64,000 bases of DNA from contig CAVVFN010000002.1 in NCBI GenBank assembly GCA_963747515.1, forward strand, positions 558,001 through 622,000, in the 5' to 3' direction. Shown piece after piece: positions 1-8,194 of this stretch. A program made the position numbers and the translations under genes. The DNA is from Mariniphaga sp963747515 (GTDB lineage: Bacteria > Bacteroidota > Bacteroidia > Bacteroidales > Prolixibacteraceae). The first letter of the stretch is position 1. Each line of letters starts with the position of its first letter. The notes under the pieces are model-generated. The model saw only the letters and a program-made list of their open reading frames with translations, did no database searches and was not told where the DNA came from.

Positions 1-1
1 T

Positions 2-1090
2 TTTAATATTTGGTTTAAAACTTATGGACAGATTGCAACTATACATTTAAATGATGCATTTAAGGAGAAACAAAATAATAACTTGTCCGAAATAGCTTAT
101 TCGGTTGAATACGTAAAATTAGAAACAAGTCCAAATTGCAGGTGCGGGCCTCAGGTACGGGTATATTGCAATGAAAAATACATTATTACGGTATCTGTAA
201 ATAACATATTTGTATTTGACCGGAAAACAGGAGCTTTTATCAACGAGATTGGGAAATCAGATCAAATCTATTCAACCTATTATGTCATTCCGTTTGACGA
301 ACATCGTAATATACTTACATTCAAGTCTGCGCCAAGTACCATTGCTGAATTTTCACTAATGAATAATTTTTTGCAGGAGATACAGTTGCCGGTGGACCAT
401 GGAACCAGTGTATACTGGAAGAATGAAAATTACATTCAGTTTGTGGCTAATATAACCGGAAATGATAACAGGCGGCTAATTGTTTTCACAAAGGATAATG
501 CTGTTGTAAAAGTTTATTCAAATAAAAACAGGTATGTAAAAACCGTTAAAGCAAACTATTACAGCAACAAAGAAGGTGGTTTTTACTGGTTTAACCGCAA
601 CCTGTATTTCAAAGAAACTTTTGTTGATACGATATACCAGATTCATGAGAAAAAGTTGATTCCTAAGTATTGTTTTGAAGGAGGATATCGTGGCCTGGAT
701 TATTCAATGAAGGGAACATTTGACTTGAGAAACAAACAAAATTATTTTTTTATCAGCAACATTTATGAAACAGAACAGTATTTGTTTTTTAATGTTGAAT
801 ACGAACTAAAAGCCTATTCCGGAATTTATCTCAAAAAAAAGGATAGTTGTCAAATAAGTGATTTCTGTTTGGTAAACAGGACCGGATTTATTAATGACAT
901 CGATGACTTTATACCGCTGCACTTTTCATCGGTAAACAATGCCAATGAACTGGTTGGGTTTTGTATTCCAGGTGAAATAGAAAAGTGGAAAAAGGAAAAT
1001 ACTACAACAGTATCTGACAAGGAGAGACTTCGCATATTAGAAGTTCATGAGGATGATAATCCAGTTGTAACCATTGCAAAATTGAAATAG
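2..1090 (+). CDS. Six-bladed beta-propeller protein, 5' end outside window
   Basis: The reading frame is open from base 2 to the TAG at 1088-1090, so the gene begins left of the window; a TTG at 83 is not a convincing start because coding-like sequence continues upstream of it. The early part, with an SEIAYSVEYVKLET motif, matches the strand that opens Bacteroidota six-bladed propeller lipoproteins, and IFVFDRKTGAFINEIG is a typical blade motif. The C-terminus (DDNPVVTIAKLK) is the usual family ending. These proteins are normally lipid-anchored surface or periplasmic propellers of unknown ligand. The signal peptide and lipobox are not visible here. A shattered paralogue lies about 1.1 kb downstream. 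The family call is firm; the function is unknown. Confidence 0.8.
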   Translation, partial: FNIWFKTYGQIATIHLNDAFKEKQNNNLSEIAYSVEYVKLETSPNCRCGPQVRVYCNEKYIITVSVNNIFVFDRKTGAFINEIGKSDQIYSTYYVIPFDEHRNILTFKSAPSTIAEFSLMNNFLQEIQLPVDHGTSVYWKNENYIQFVANITGNDNRRLIVFTKDNAVVKVYSNKNRYVKTVKANYYSNKEGGFYWFNRNLYFKETFVDTIYQIHEKKLIPKYCFEGGYRGLDYSMKGTFDLRNKQNYFFISNIYETEQYLFFNVEYELKAYSGIYLKKKDSCQISDFCLVNRTGFINDIDDFIPLHFSSVNNANELVGFCIPGEIEKWKKENTTTVSDKERLRILEVHEDDNPVVTIAKLK

Positions 1091-1533
1091 GAGGAGAGGC
1101 AAAATGAAATTATCTTTCTTATAAACGCTTCAGAACAAATTCCGGTTGCTGTTGATTTACCTTTTATTATTTCAATGTTCATGTTGTTTATGTTGTTCAT
1201 GTTGTTTGGTTCGAAGGGCTCGAAGCTGTATTCACCTGCTGAACTTGAGAGGAGAGGTCGGGTGGCGTGATTTCCGAATCTTTTCAAAAATCAAAAAATA
1301 AAAACCGATGAAAAGAAATCAACAATAAGTCACTGGTGTTAAATCAGTTTATTATGATTGCCTGTTTTATAATGAAAAAAAACTGCTTTGTTTTGATGAC
1401 TTGCCCTTGCTTTCCGCACTCGAAATCAGAAAATGGATTTGCTTCAAACTATCGCAAACAATAACTGATGAAAGAAATGATTGAGTTAATATTTTTCAGA
1501 CATATTGTGGGTCAAAGTAAAAGTAGAATTAGG
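1091..1533. other. Intergenic stretch without convincing genes
   Basis: I see no supported gene here. Short open frames on both strands lack recognisable motifs. The only ordered sequence is the 9-mer repeat at 1175-1212. The stretch ends at a TAnnTTTG promoter box just before the DUF4160 remnant. Confidence 0.5.
1175..1212. repeat. Short 9-mer tandem repeat (AACATGAAC type)
   Basis: On the minus strand the units read AACATGAAC, AACATAAAC, AACATGAAC in direct succession. The same 9-mers in the same order occur at 8152-8178 on the plus strand. Function is unknown. Confidence 0.6.
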
Positions 1534-1541
1534 TATATTTG
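1534..1541 (+). promoter_or_regulatory. Bacteroidota -7 box (TATATTTG)
   Basis: A perfect TAnnTTTG box lies 15 bases before the ATG of the DUF4160 remnant at 1557. The upstream -33 element is not clear. The call rests on the established Bacteroidota primary sigma consensus. Confidence 0.4.
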
Positions 1542-1556
1542 TTGAAAAAGAATAGT

Positions 1557-1673
1557 ATGCCCACAATAGATTTCTTTGACGGAATAAAAATTTGCATTTA
1601 TGGAGGAGAACAAAGACCTGCATGTTTTGTGAGAGGCTGGAGGGGAAGTTCATCCAGCCTGCTCGACCACTGA
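1557..1673 (+). pseudogene. DUF4160 family remnant (N-terminal half only)
   Basis: The frame encodes 38 residues beginning MPTIDFFDGIKICIYGG, which is the recognisable start of DUF4160 proteins. Intact members continue with an H-P-P-H-F-H-type motif and run to about 80-90 residues. Here the sequence departs after residues 23-24 (EQRPACFVRG), loses the His-rich segment and hits TGA. DUF4160 proteins are small, often next to DUF2442 partners, and are suspected to be toxin-antitoxin-like. No DUF2442 partner follows. The upstream -7 box suggests it was once expressed. The family match is by memory of the motif. Confidence 0.55.
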
Positions 1674-1739
1674 ACCGTTGTGTGTAAAGCCTCCAGATCA
1701 TTCATGTATAAAGCTCTTTGATTTTTTGTATATTTGGGT

Positions 1740-1845
1740 ATGACAAAAAGAGACATTTATAAACTTTCATTTTAGCGGAGACTTAATGGTTATTGATACG
1801 CTTGCAGCAAAAAATCTAGTTGATAAATATTTTAAACCGAAATAA
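1740..1845 (+). pseudogene. Possible frameshifted small ORF
   Basis: An ATG at 1740 follows a TATATTTG box (1729-1736) by only three bases and encodes MTKRDIYKLSF before a TAG. The neighbouring frame continues with SGDLMVIDTLAAKNLVDKYF and stops at 1843-1845, one base before the ATG of the next small ORF. Together they look like a short gene of about 34 residues broken by one frameshift. I do not recognise the family, and this could also be chance. Confidence 0.25.
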
Positions 1846-1846
1846 C

Positions 1847-2002
1847 ATGGGATTTATAAGAGAACCAGAAGGAGTGGATTTTGTAATTCAAAGTAAACCC
1901 TTGACAGAGAATCAGGAGAAAGAACTTAGTGAATTTATAGCTAAGAGAAAACTTGAGATTAAAAAGAAATCTAAAAAGGCACATACACACAACACGCGGT
2001 AA
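1847..2002 (+). CDS. Small hypothetical protein, 51 aa
   Basis: The ATG at 1847 is preferred to a TTG at 1820 because it gives the compact start MGFIREPEGVDFVIQSKPL. The rest is charged and helical, ending in a lysine-rich tail (IKKKSKKAHTHNT). Short proteins with an N-terminal EPEGVDF-type motif followed by LT-E-(x)n-ELSEFI occur in many Bacteroidota genomes, often beside toxin-antitoxin-like genes; this is recollection and no function is known to me. It follows the broken small ORF at 1740-1845 by one base, so the two may have been co-transcribed. The tail after the lysines may be read-through of a decayed end. Confidence 0.4.
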   Translation: MGFIREPEGVDFVIQSKPLTENQEKELSEFIAKRKLEIKKKSKKAHTHNTR

Positions 2003-2214
2003 AAAAACAGTGCGCGGTTAGTGCCAATTATGATTTCAAAATAGGCAGAGGTACCATGGTCAGAAATGTATTTGCTGAGAAACAATGCACTCCGCAATAA
2101 ATACCAAACTTTGGCGGTCAGCCTGAGAAAGACACAGCACTAATGGATATTGAAGCTTCCGGCTTTTTTTAAGTTCATAGTCAACACAGTACCTAACTAA
2201 ATATTAATACTGCA

Positions 2215-3383
2215 ATGAAAAATCAAATTACAACTATGACAATCACCCTGTTTATTTTGGCAGGTATTGAAGGGTGCATGGAATCCGGCACAAACGATAG
2301 CCTTATCACAATTGACGTAAAGGCAAGTTATCCTGAAAAGGAGCTGATTCTTCAGGATTTTATGGATGTTGAATACATCCCGTTGGAAACGAAACCTGAA
2401 TTTGTTACCCAGGGGGTTGTTATGGCAATGGGCAACAAATACATAGTGGTAAAAAACTGGAGCCACGATGGGGATATCTTTGTCTTTGACAGAAAAACCG
2501 GTAAAGCAGTTAGAAAGATAAACAGAAAGGGGAAAGGTCCCGAAGAATATAGTCATTTAACTGAGATTGTCCTGGAAGAGGATAGAAATGAACTATTTAT
2601 CAATTGCTATTACAATGAAAAAGATATTCGTATATGATTTATCCGGCAACTTCAAACGTAGTTTAAACCATGCAGAAGACGCAAATATACAGATGTATTC
2701 AATTATGATACGGACAATTTGATTTTTTACAATGAGTCGGTAACATACAAAGATAGGTGAAAACAGAGGGAGCGAATCATTCCATGCAATTATATCGAAA
2801 CAAGATGGGAAGATTACCCGGAATATTACAATTCCTTTTGACGTAATTAAAGCACTAGTTCGTGCAGGAAGGAGAATGGAACTGCTACTGCTGAAATGTC
2901 GCTCAATAATTCCATATCATAATACCTGGCTGCTTGTTGAGATATCTTCTGATACAATGTACAACTATATTCCCAGGGAGAATAAATTAATTCCGTTTCT
3001 TTTAAGAAGCCCACAGAAGATCCTGAAATAATTCTTACTATGGGAACGCCTGACTGACCGTTATTATTTCATGATAAGCCATAAAAGAGATATTTGATTT
3101 TTCAACAGGAAGAGGATTTCCATATAATGTATTAATGTACGACAGGGAGGAAAATGCAATATTCAAACCTGTCGTAATCAATAGTGACTATGTAAAAAGA
3201 AAAATGGCAGATATGATTTCGTATCCGGTAAATGGTGAAATTGCGGCCTTCCAGAATATAGAAGCCTACCAGCTTGTTGAGGCATATAAAAATGACGAAT
3301 TGAAGGGTAATCTGAAAGAAATTGCAGCCGGATTGAATGAAGAATCAAATCCGGTGATTATGGTGATGAAGAATAAGAAATAG
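2215..3383 (+). pseudogene. Six-bladed beta-propeller lipoprotein, multiply frameshifted
   Basis: The start is intact: MKNQITTMTITLFILAGIEGC gives a signal peptide and lipobox cysteine, then an FMDVEYIPLETKPEF motif and the blade motif IFVFDRKTGKAVRKI. The first frame stops at 2635-2637. Propeller-like sequence then continues in alternating frames, for example YDLSGNFKRSL near 2635, ESFHAIISKQDGKITRNI near 2780 and HNTWLLVEISSDTMY near 2920. It ends with a C-terminal frame at 3135-3383 finishing NPVIMVMKNKK. At least five frame changes or stops are needed, so this is a dead gene and not a sequencing slip. It is a paralogue of the gene at 2-1090. Its last 140 bases recur at 7166-7347. Confidence 0.8.
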
Positions 3384-3423
3384 TATAGGAATAAATGAAT
3401 GGGTTCAGTGCAGTAAATGCTCC
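3241..3423 (+). repeat. Direct repeat copy A (propeller 3' end)
   Basis: About 183 bases match 7166-7347 in the same orientation with scattered substitutions. The repeat covers the last 47 codons of the broken propeller gene, its stop and the spacer up to the next ATG region. Many differences are at third codon positions, which suggests diverged paralogues more than a recent copy. Confidence 0.75.
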
Positions 3424-6266
3424 AAAAACCTGCATTACACATGTCCAAATCGTTACCGGCATTTAAATTTTATGTGATGCAAAAAAAAGCAGTATTCCGG
3501 AATAATGGGGAAAATACTTCCTGGTGCAAATCTATTCAAATCTTTACTTTAGTTGCATTAATTCTGTTTATACTGTCTGTCAAAAGTCCGGCGCAAAACA
3601 ATAACCACATTCATTCAAATGCTTCACTTGCGGAAAAGATATACCTGCAACTCGACGGGAAAGTTTACACAACAGGAAATATAGTCTGGTTTAAGAGCAT
3701 TGTCACCAACGCATATACACATATTCCTTCTTCAATGAGCAGGGTGTTGTATGTTGAACTTATTGCTCCTGATGAAAGAATTCTTGAAAAGAAACTTATT
3801 AAGTTGGAAAATGGTATTGGTGAAGGCTTTTTCTATCTGGATAATAATCTGGAAAAAGGTCAATATCTTATAAGAGCTTACACGGAATGGGATAAAAATT
3901 TTGGCCTGGATTTTTTCTTTGAAGAGTACATTCATGTATTTACACCGAAATTGGAAGGAGAATCGGCGGTAATTAACGTGACATTAAATAAGGAGAAAGG
4001 AAATGAAGGTCGCATGCAAGCATGCTTCGACCCATTTAAGATTGACAGCCTGCACAAAAATGATCTGACTGTAATTCTTGCCTTTGACGACAAAAAAGAT
4101 ACACTAAATGTAAAGCAGGGAAAAGATAAATTGTACCGGATTGATTATGAAATTGTCAACAAAAGTCAATTTGCCACGTTGCAATTAAAAACTTTAAATT
4201 ATCAAAGCTATTCCAAAACCATTGTATTAGACCGGGAATTTCTTGATTTACAGTTTTTCCCGGAGAGCGGGGAACTGGTTCACGGGCTGACATCAAAAGT
4301 TGGATTTAAGGCTACAGGTGCAAATGGGCAGGGAAAAATGGTGCAGGGAGAAATTGTCGACGACCGGGACTCTGTTGTTGCCTCATTCAAAAGTAATTCT
4401 CCCGGAATGGGGAGTTTTTTATTACACAGTGCCGATACTTCAAAAACATATTTTGCAAGATTAAAATCGCAACTAAGCGACAATCAATTGTTTTTGTATC
4501 CGCTTCCTGCAGTTGCTGTATTGGGTAATGTGTTGGCAGTTACAAATAAGGAAGGAGATATTGAGCTGAGCATCCGGTCAAATTACCTCAGTAATGACAG
4601 TATCTGGCTGCGATTTTCCCGGCGTGGAATAAGTTTTTATGAAAAGAAGTACGCTTTATTAAATGGGGAACTGAATTTAATCTTATCCGGGCAACAACTG
4701 CCTGATGGAATTATTGCAATTACAATGCTTGATTACAATAAACAACCTGTGGCAGAAAGAATCTATTTTAATGAAAAACCGGAGAGCCGGATAAACATAG
4801 AGCTTTCAACGAATAAAACTGTTTACACAAAACGCGAATTGACTGAACTGTCAATAAAAACCAGTGACGCCACTGATAGCCTCGTAAAAGCAAACCTGTC
4901 GCTGCTTGTAGTCAACAAAAAACAGCTTGGACAGATGCAGAAAATGAGGCAGAATATACTTTCGTGGTTTTTACTGGATTCGGAGCTGAGAGGGGAAATA
5001 GAAAATCCCGGATTTTATTTCAATTCCGACAGTTGTATGCATGAATACCTGGATGCGCTGATGCTGACCCAGGGATGGAGAAAATACCATTATGCAAAAC
5101 CTTTTGATGACCTTAATTTTAAACCTGAAAAGTCGCTTACTGTAAGCGGACACATCAGTGGGCTTTTATCCGAAAAAAAGAGAAAGGAAGCCAGTTTGGT
5201 TATGTTCACGTATGGCACCAGCAAAAACGCCTACAGCCTGGAAACGGACAGCCTTGGGAATTTTGAGTTTATTCTGGATGATGAATATGGACAGAAAATG
5301 AACGTGCTCATTCACAGTACCGATGTAAAAGGAAATACCAGGAATTTTACTGTTTCACTTGATAAGAATGTTTCTCCTCCTGTCAATTATAACCGGGCAA
5401 AAGCTATTGAAGAGGTGGACAGCTTTATACATGAATACATAGAAAAAAATGAGGAACGCCAAAAAGTTGATGAAGCATTTCCTTTGGATTCCGGAAATAT
5501 TCTTATAGAAGAAGTTGAGGTTAAAGCCTACAGACTCACTCCGGCCAGAAAGCTTGTAATGAAGCATTATGGCGACCCGGACGTAATAATAGATGGTAAA
5601 GATATTCTGGAAAAAGAACAAAAATGGTCTTCCGGACTATACAGCGTACTTCTGTTTAATTTTCCGGGACAGATAAGAATATACGATGGAATCCTGGGCG
5701 ATAAGTATGCCCATGTTATAGGTTCAATTTAACATTGGTACTTGTAGATGGAATCCCGGCCAAATTATACGATTATATGAGTCTTCCATATATCCCGCCC
5801 AGCGAAGTCAGCAGTTTTGAAATAATCAGATGTGCCCCTGGTTTTGAAGGTCTCTTTTTCGAGGTATTTGGTTACGCTGCTAAGGATCCTCCAATCTAAA
5901 TGTGGAAGCATAATTGCCATTTACACCAAAGCGGGGAAAGGAATTCTGGGCTCTGAAAAACCAAAAGGTTTTGTGAAGACGACCGTGCCGGTTTTCTCAG
6001 CGTCCCGCGAGTTTTATGCTCCCAAATACAAGAATCTCCAAAATGATGACTGGAACAGACCTGATTTAAGGGCATTAATAGACTGGAAACCTGTACTTAA
6101 AACGGATAGCCTTGGAATTGCAACAATATCCTTTTATAATACCGACATTGGGGGTGAGGTGATGGTAGTTGTTGAAGCAATTACCGATAATGGAGAAATT
6201 GGTTACAAGGAAATGGAATATAAAGTTGAAGGAGATGGAAAGGAAATTATTATAATTGATAAATAA
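3417..6266 (+). pseudogene. MG2/plug-domain surface protein, two frameshifts
   Basis: The N-terminus has a hydrophobic segment ending near SPAQNNN, so it is probably exported; an ATG at 3477 is an alternative start. It continues with LAEKIYLQLDGKVYTTGN, typical of Bacteroidota macroglobulin MG2-type proteins that carry a TonB-receptor plug-like segment but no barrel. The frame stops at 5730-5732. The protein continues in another frame from about 5741 (LVDGIPAKLYDYMSLPYIPP) to about 5898, then returns to the first frame up to 6266 (RPDLRALIDWKPVL...). The restored product would be about 950 residues. It lies just after a propeller pseudogene. Export of folded surface factors is plausible for the family; the role is unknown. 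Confidence 0.7.
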
Positions 6267-6370
6267 AACAGACGGTAGTAAAGTGGCCAAAGTTGTTGTA
6301 AAGCTTGGAAACAAAGTTTTTTCTATATTTTGAGTAATTTTACTCAGAATATTGAGTAATTTTATTAAAT

Positions 6371-6682
6371 ATGTTTGAACGTCCTTATTAAAAATCAGTT
6401 AGAGCCAGAATTGAAGAGTCCAGGAAGTTTATCCAGGTTATTTACGGACCACGCCAAATAGGTAAAACTACTATGGTTAGCCAGCTTTTATCACAACTGT
6501 CGATTGCCAGTTTGTATGAATCGGCGGATGCTGTTTCAGTGGTGAATTCATCGTGGCTGATGCAGGTATGGGAGACGGCAAGGCTGCGAATGAAAAAAAA
6601 TAATAAACGCACTTCTGAATTTACTTCCGGGTGGATTGAAAAAATAAAAACATTACGAATATGGATAAAGGAGAGGCTTTAA
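6371..6682 (+). pseudogene. ATPase (AAA/DUF4143 type) N-terminal stub
   Basis: The frame starts MFERPY, hits TAA at 6389-6391, then reads RARIEESRKFIQVIYGPRQ followed by IGKTT, a Walker A loop of the G-x-R-Q-x-G-K-T-T type. It goes on with ADAVSVVNSSWLMQVWETAR, both characteristic of the prokaryotic AAA proteins that carry a C-terminal DUF4143. After about 75 residues the sequence becomes unrelated and stops at 6682, so the Walker B, sensor and DUF4143 parts are missing. This is a nonsense-mutated, 3'-truncated remnant. Its end overlaps the start of the next gene by 22 bases, which suggests a deletion junction. Confidence 0.65.
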
Positions 6683-6978
6683 ATATAGCATACCGGTATA
6701 TTGATTCCATTAGCAACAAATATGTGATTATAAAGGCATTTTTGTTTGGTTCTTTTGCAAAAGGAACCAATCATAATGATAGTGATATTGATATAGCAAT
6801 TGTAATTCAAAATGTTTCAGACATCATTGATACCCAAATTGAAATGATGAAACTGAGAAGGAAGATAGATTTAAGAATTGAACCTCATCCTTTTACAGTT
6901 AATGATTTTACTAAGGAGAATCCAGTCGTCAATGAAATACTTAATTCAGGAATTCAAATAATGAACAAAGGAGCATAA
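6661..6978 (+). CDS. MNT-type nucleotidyltransferase
   Basis: This 105-residue protein has the minimal nucleotidyltransferase signature GSFAKG near residue 31, followed by DSDIDIAIV, which supplies the two metal-binding aspartates. A later aspartate in KIDLRIEP completes the triad. Proteins of this size are usually the MNT half of HEPN-MNT toxin-antitoxin modules, where MNT adenylylates and silences the HEPN ribonuclease. No HEPN gene is visible on either side: upstream is an ATPase stub and downstream about 200 bases of non-coding sequence, then a repeat. It therefore looks like an orphan. The ATG at 6661 follows a plausible start region. The fold call is firm; the role is inferred. Confidence 0.8.
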   Translation: MDKGEALNIAYRYIDSISNKYVIIKAFLFGSFAKGTNHNDSDIDIAIVIQNVSDIIDTQIEMMKLRRKIDLRIEPHPFTVNDFTKENPVVNEILNSGIQIMNKGA

Positions 6979-7165
6979 ATACCTTTTTTGGCAAAGAGTG
7001 CCTATAGCCATTTTCTTTCAGACCTTTACCTTCTGCTTTGACAGTTTTCATTTATACACAACTTCGTTTATATTTATATAGAAATATTAGATATGAATAA
7101 TTGATTGTGGCCGTAAAACTTCAATATCAAACAATAAGTTCACTTCTAAAGTCAAAATGTTGCTG

Positions 7166-7347
7166 TTGCGGCTTTTTAGAATATAGAAGCCTACCAGCTT
7201 GTTGAGGCATATAAAAATGACGGTTTGAAGGGTCAGCTGAAAGAAATTGCATCCGGATTGAACGAAGAATCAAATCCTGTGCTTATGGTGATGAAGTAAA
7301 AGAAATAATACAGGAATAAATGGTTTGGTCAGTACAGTAAGCGCTCC
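7166..7347 (+). repeat. Direct repeat copy B (orphan propeller 3' end)
   Basis: This stretch matches 3241-3423. Read in frame it gives QNIEAYQLVEAYKNDGLKG and ends VLMVMK, so it is the tail of another six-bladed propeller gene whose body has been lost. The match stops shortly after the stop codon. It sits between the MNT gene and the MazEF-type pair. Confidence 0.75.
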
Positions 7348-7403
7348 GCCTGATTTTAATGGCCTCTTTTCCGTAGTTCTTCAACAGAATAATACTTGAT
7401 AGA

Positions 7404-7426
7404 TATACTAAAAATGTATACTTTTG
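7404..7426 (+). promoter_or_regulatory. Toxin-antitoxin promoter with small inverted repeat
   Basis: A TACTTTTG box (7419-7426) fits the Bacteroidota TAnnTTTG consensus, 20 bases before the antitoxin ATG. It overlaps an inverted repeat, TATAC at 7404-7408 and GTATA at 7416-7420. An operator overlapping the -7 box is what antitoxin autoregulation would need, but this is inference. Confidence 0.4.
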
Positions 7427-7446
7427 TGATATAAAAATTTAATATA

Positions 7447-7677
7447 ATGAAAACAGTATCTTTAAAAATAGATGATTCAATATTCGGAGAGACTGAAAAG
7501 ATTCTTTCAACGGTAAAAAAACCAAGAAACAGATATATTAATGAGGCTATTGATTATTACAATAAGCATCAGCAGCGAATGATTCTGGAAAAAAAAATGA
7601 TAAAAGAATCTAACCTGGTGAAAAAAGATTCCATGTCTGTTTTAAAAGATTTTGAGGAGGCAGATTATGTCGATTAA
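7447..7677 (+). CDS. MazE/RHH-type antitoxin
   Basis: This 76-residue protein starts MKTVSLKIDDSIFGETEKI, a pattern of ribbon-helix-helix antitoxins in which the first strand binds DNA. NRYINEAIDYYNKHQQR then forms the dimer helices. The C-terminal half is charged (LEKKMIKES, SVLKDFEEADYVD) and would be the toxin-neutralising tail. Its end overlaps the toxin start by 11 bases, the classic antitoxin-first arrangement. It should repress its own promoter at 7404-7426 together with the toxin. The family call rests on size, pattern and partner. Confidence 0.75.
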   Translation: MKTVSLKIDDSIFGETEKILSTVKKPRNRYINEAIDYYNKHQQRMILEKKMIKESNLVKKDSMSVLKDFEEADYVD

Positions 7678-8011
7678 ACAATATGAGATCTGGATTGCTG
7701 ATTTAAATCCTCAAATTGGAACTGAACCTGGCAAGACCAGACCTGTTTTGGTACTTCAAACAAATCTGTTAAACAGGATACCACATCCATCCACGATTAT
7801 TTGTCCGGTTACAACGAATGTGAAGAAAGAATCAGAGATTTTGCGTGTGCACATAAAGAAAGGCACCAGCAACCTGATGCAAGATTGCGATATAATGATT
7901 GACCAAATCAGGACAATTGATAATAAAAGATTGATTAAAAAAATTGGTGATTTACCGGGTGATTTAATTAAAGAGGTTAAAGAAAATATTAAAATAGTTA
8001 TAGATATATAA
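7667..8011 (+). CDS. MazF/PemK-type mRNA interferase toxin
   Basis: The ATG at 7667 is chosen over a TTG at 7652 because a strong GAGGAGG ribosome site lies at 7654-7660; the product is 114 residues, normal for the family. It has the PemK/MazF landmarks: YEIWIADLNPQIGTEPGKTR at the N-terminus (the loop and Arg of the RNA-binding groove), RPVLVLQ, then ICPVTTN. These enzymes cleave single-stranded mRNA at short motifs and stall growth when the labile antitoxin is lost. No frameshift is seen, so unlike its surroundings this module looks intact, as expected for an addictive element. Confidence 0.88.
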   Translation: MSIKQYEIWIADLNPQIGTEPGKTRPVLVLQTNLLNRIPHPSTIICPVTTNVKKESEILRVHIKKGTSNLMQDCDIMIDQIRTIDNKRLIKKIGDLPGDLIKEVKENIKIVIDI

Positions 8012-8151
8012 AAAGCACGACGGCACAACTTTGTGCACAGGGTATTAGGCAGGTTCAAATACGCAAACAACAAACCACATAAAATTACTCGTTCAGGTTA
8101 AAATTCTTTTGTATTTTTACTGTTATCCGATACATCCCGTTGCATCGGTAC

Positions 8152-8178
8152 AACATGAACTATATAAACAACATGAAC
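8152..8178. repeat. Second AACATGAAC 9-mer array
   Basis: The units AACATGAAC, TATATAAAC, AACATGAAC run without gaps just before the RND gene. The same order of 9-mers occurs, inverted, at 1175-1212. Confidence 0.5.
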
Positions 8179-8194
8179 TAAGAACAACAAACCA

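Noticed and set aside
1045..1287. Minus-strand frame of 80 codons at 1045-1287
   Set aside because: Its sequence is mostly the 9-mer repeat and the antisense of the propeller end.
7652..7666. TTG start for the MazF-type toxin
   Set aside because: It lies on the ribosome site GAGGAGG, which serves the ATG at 7667.
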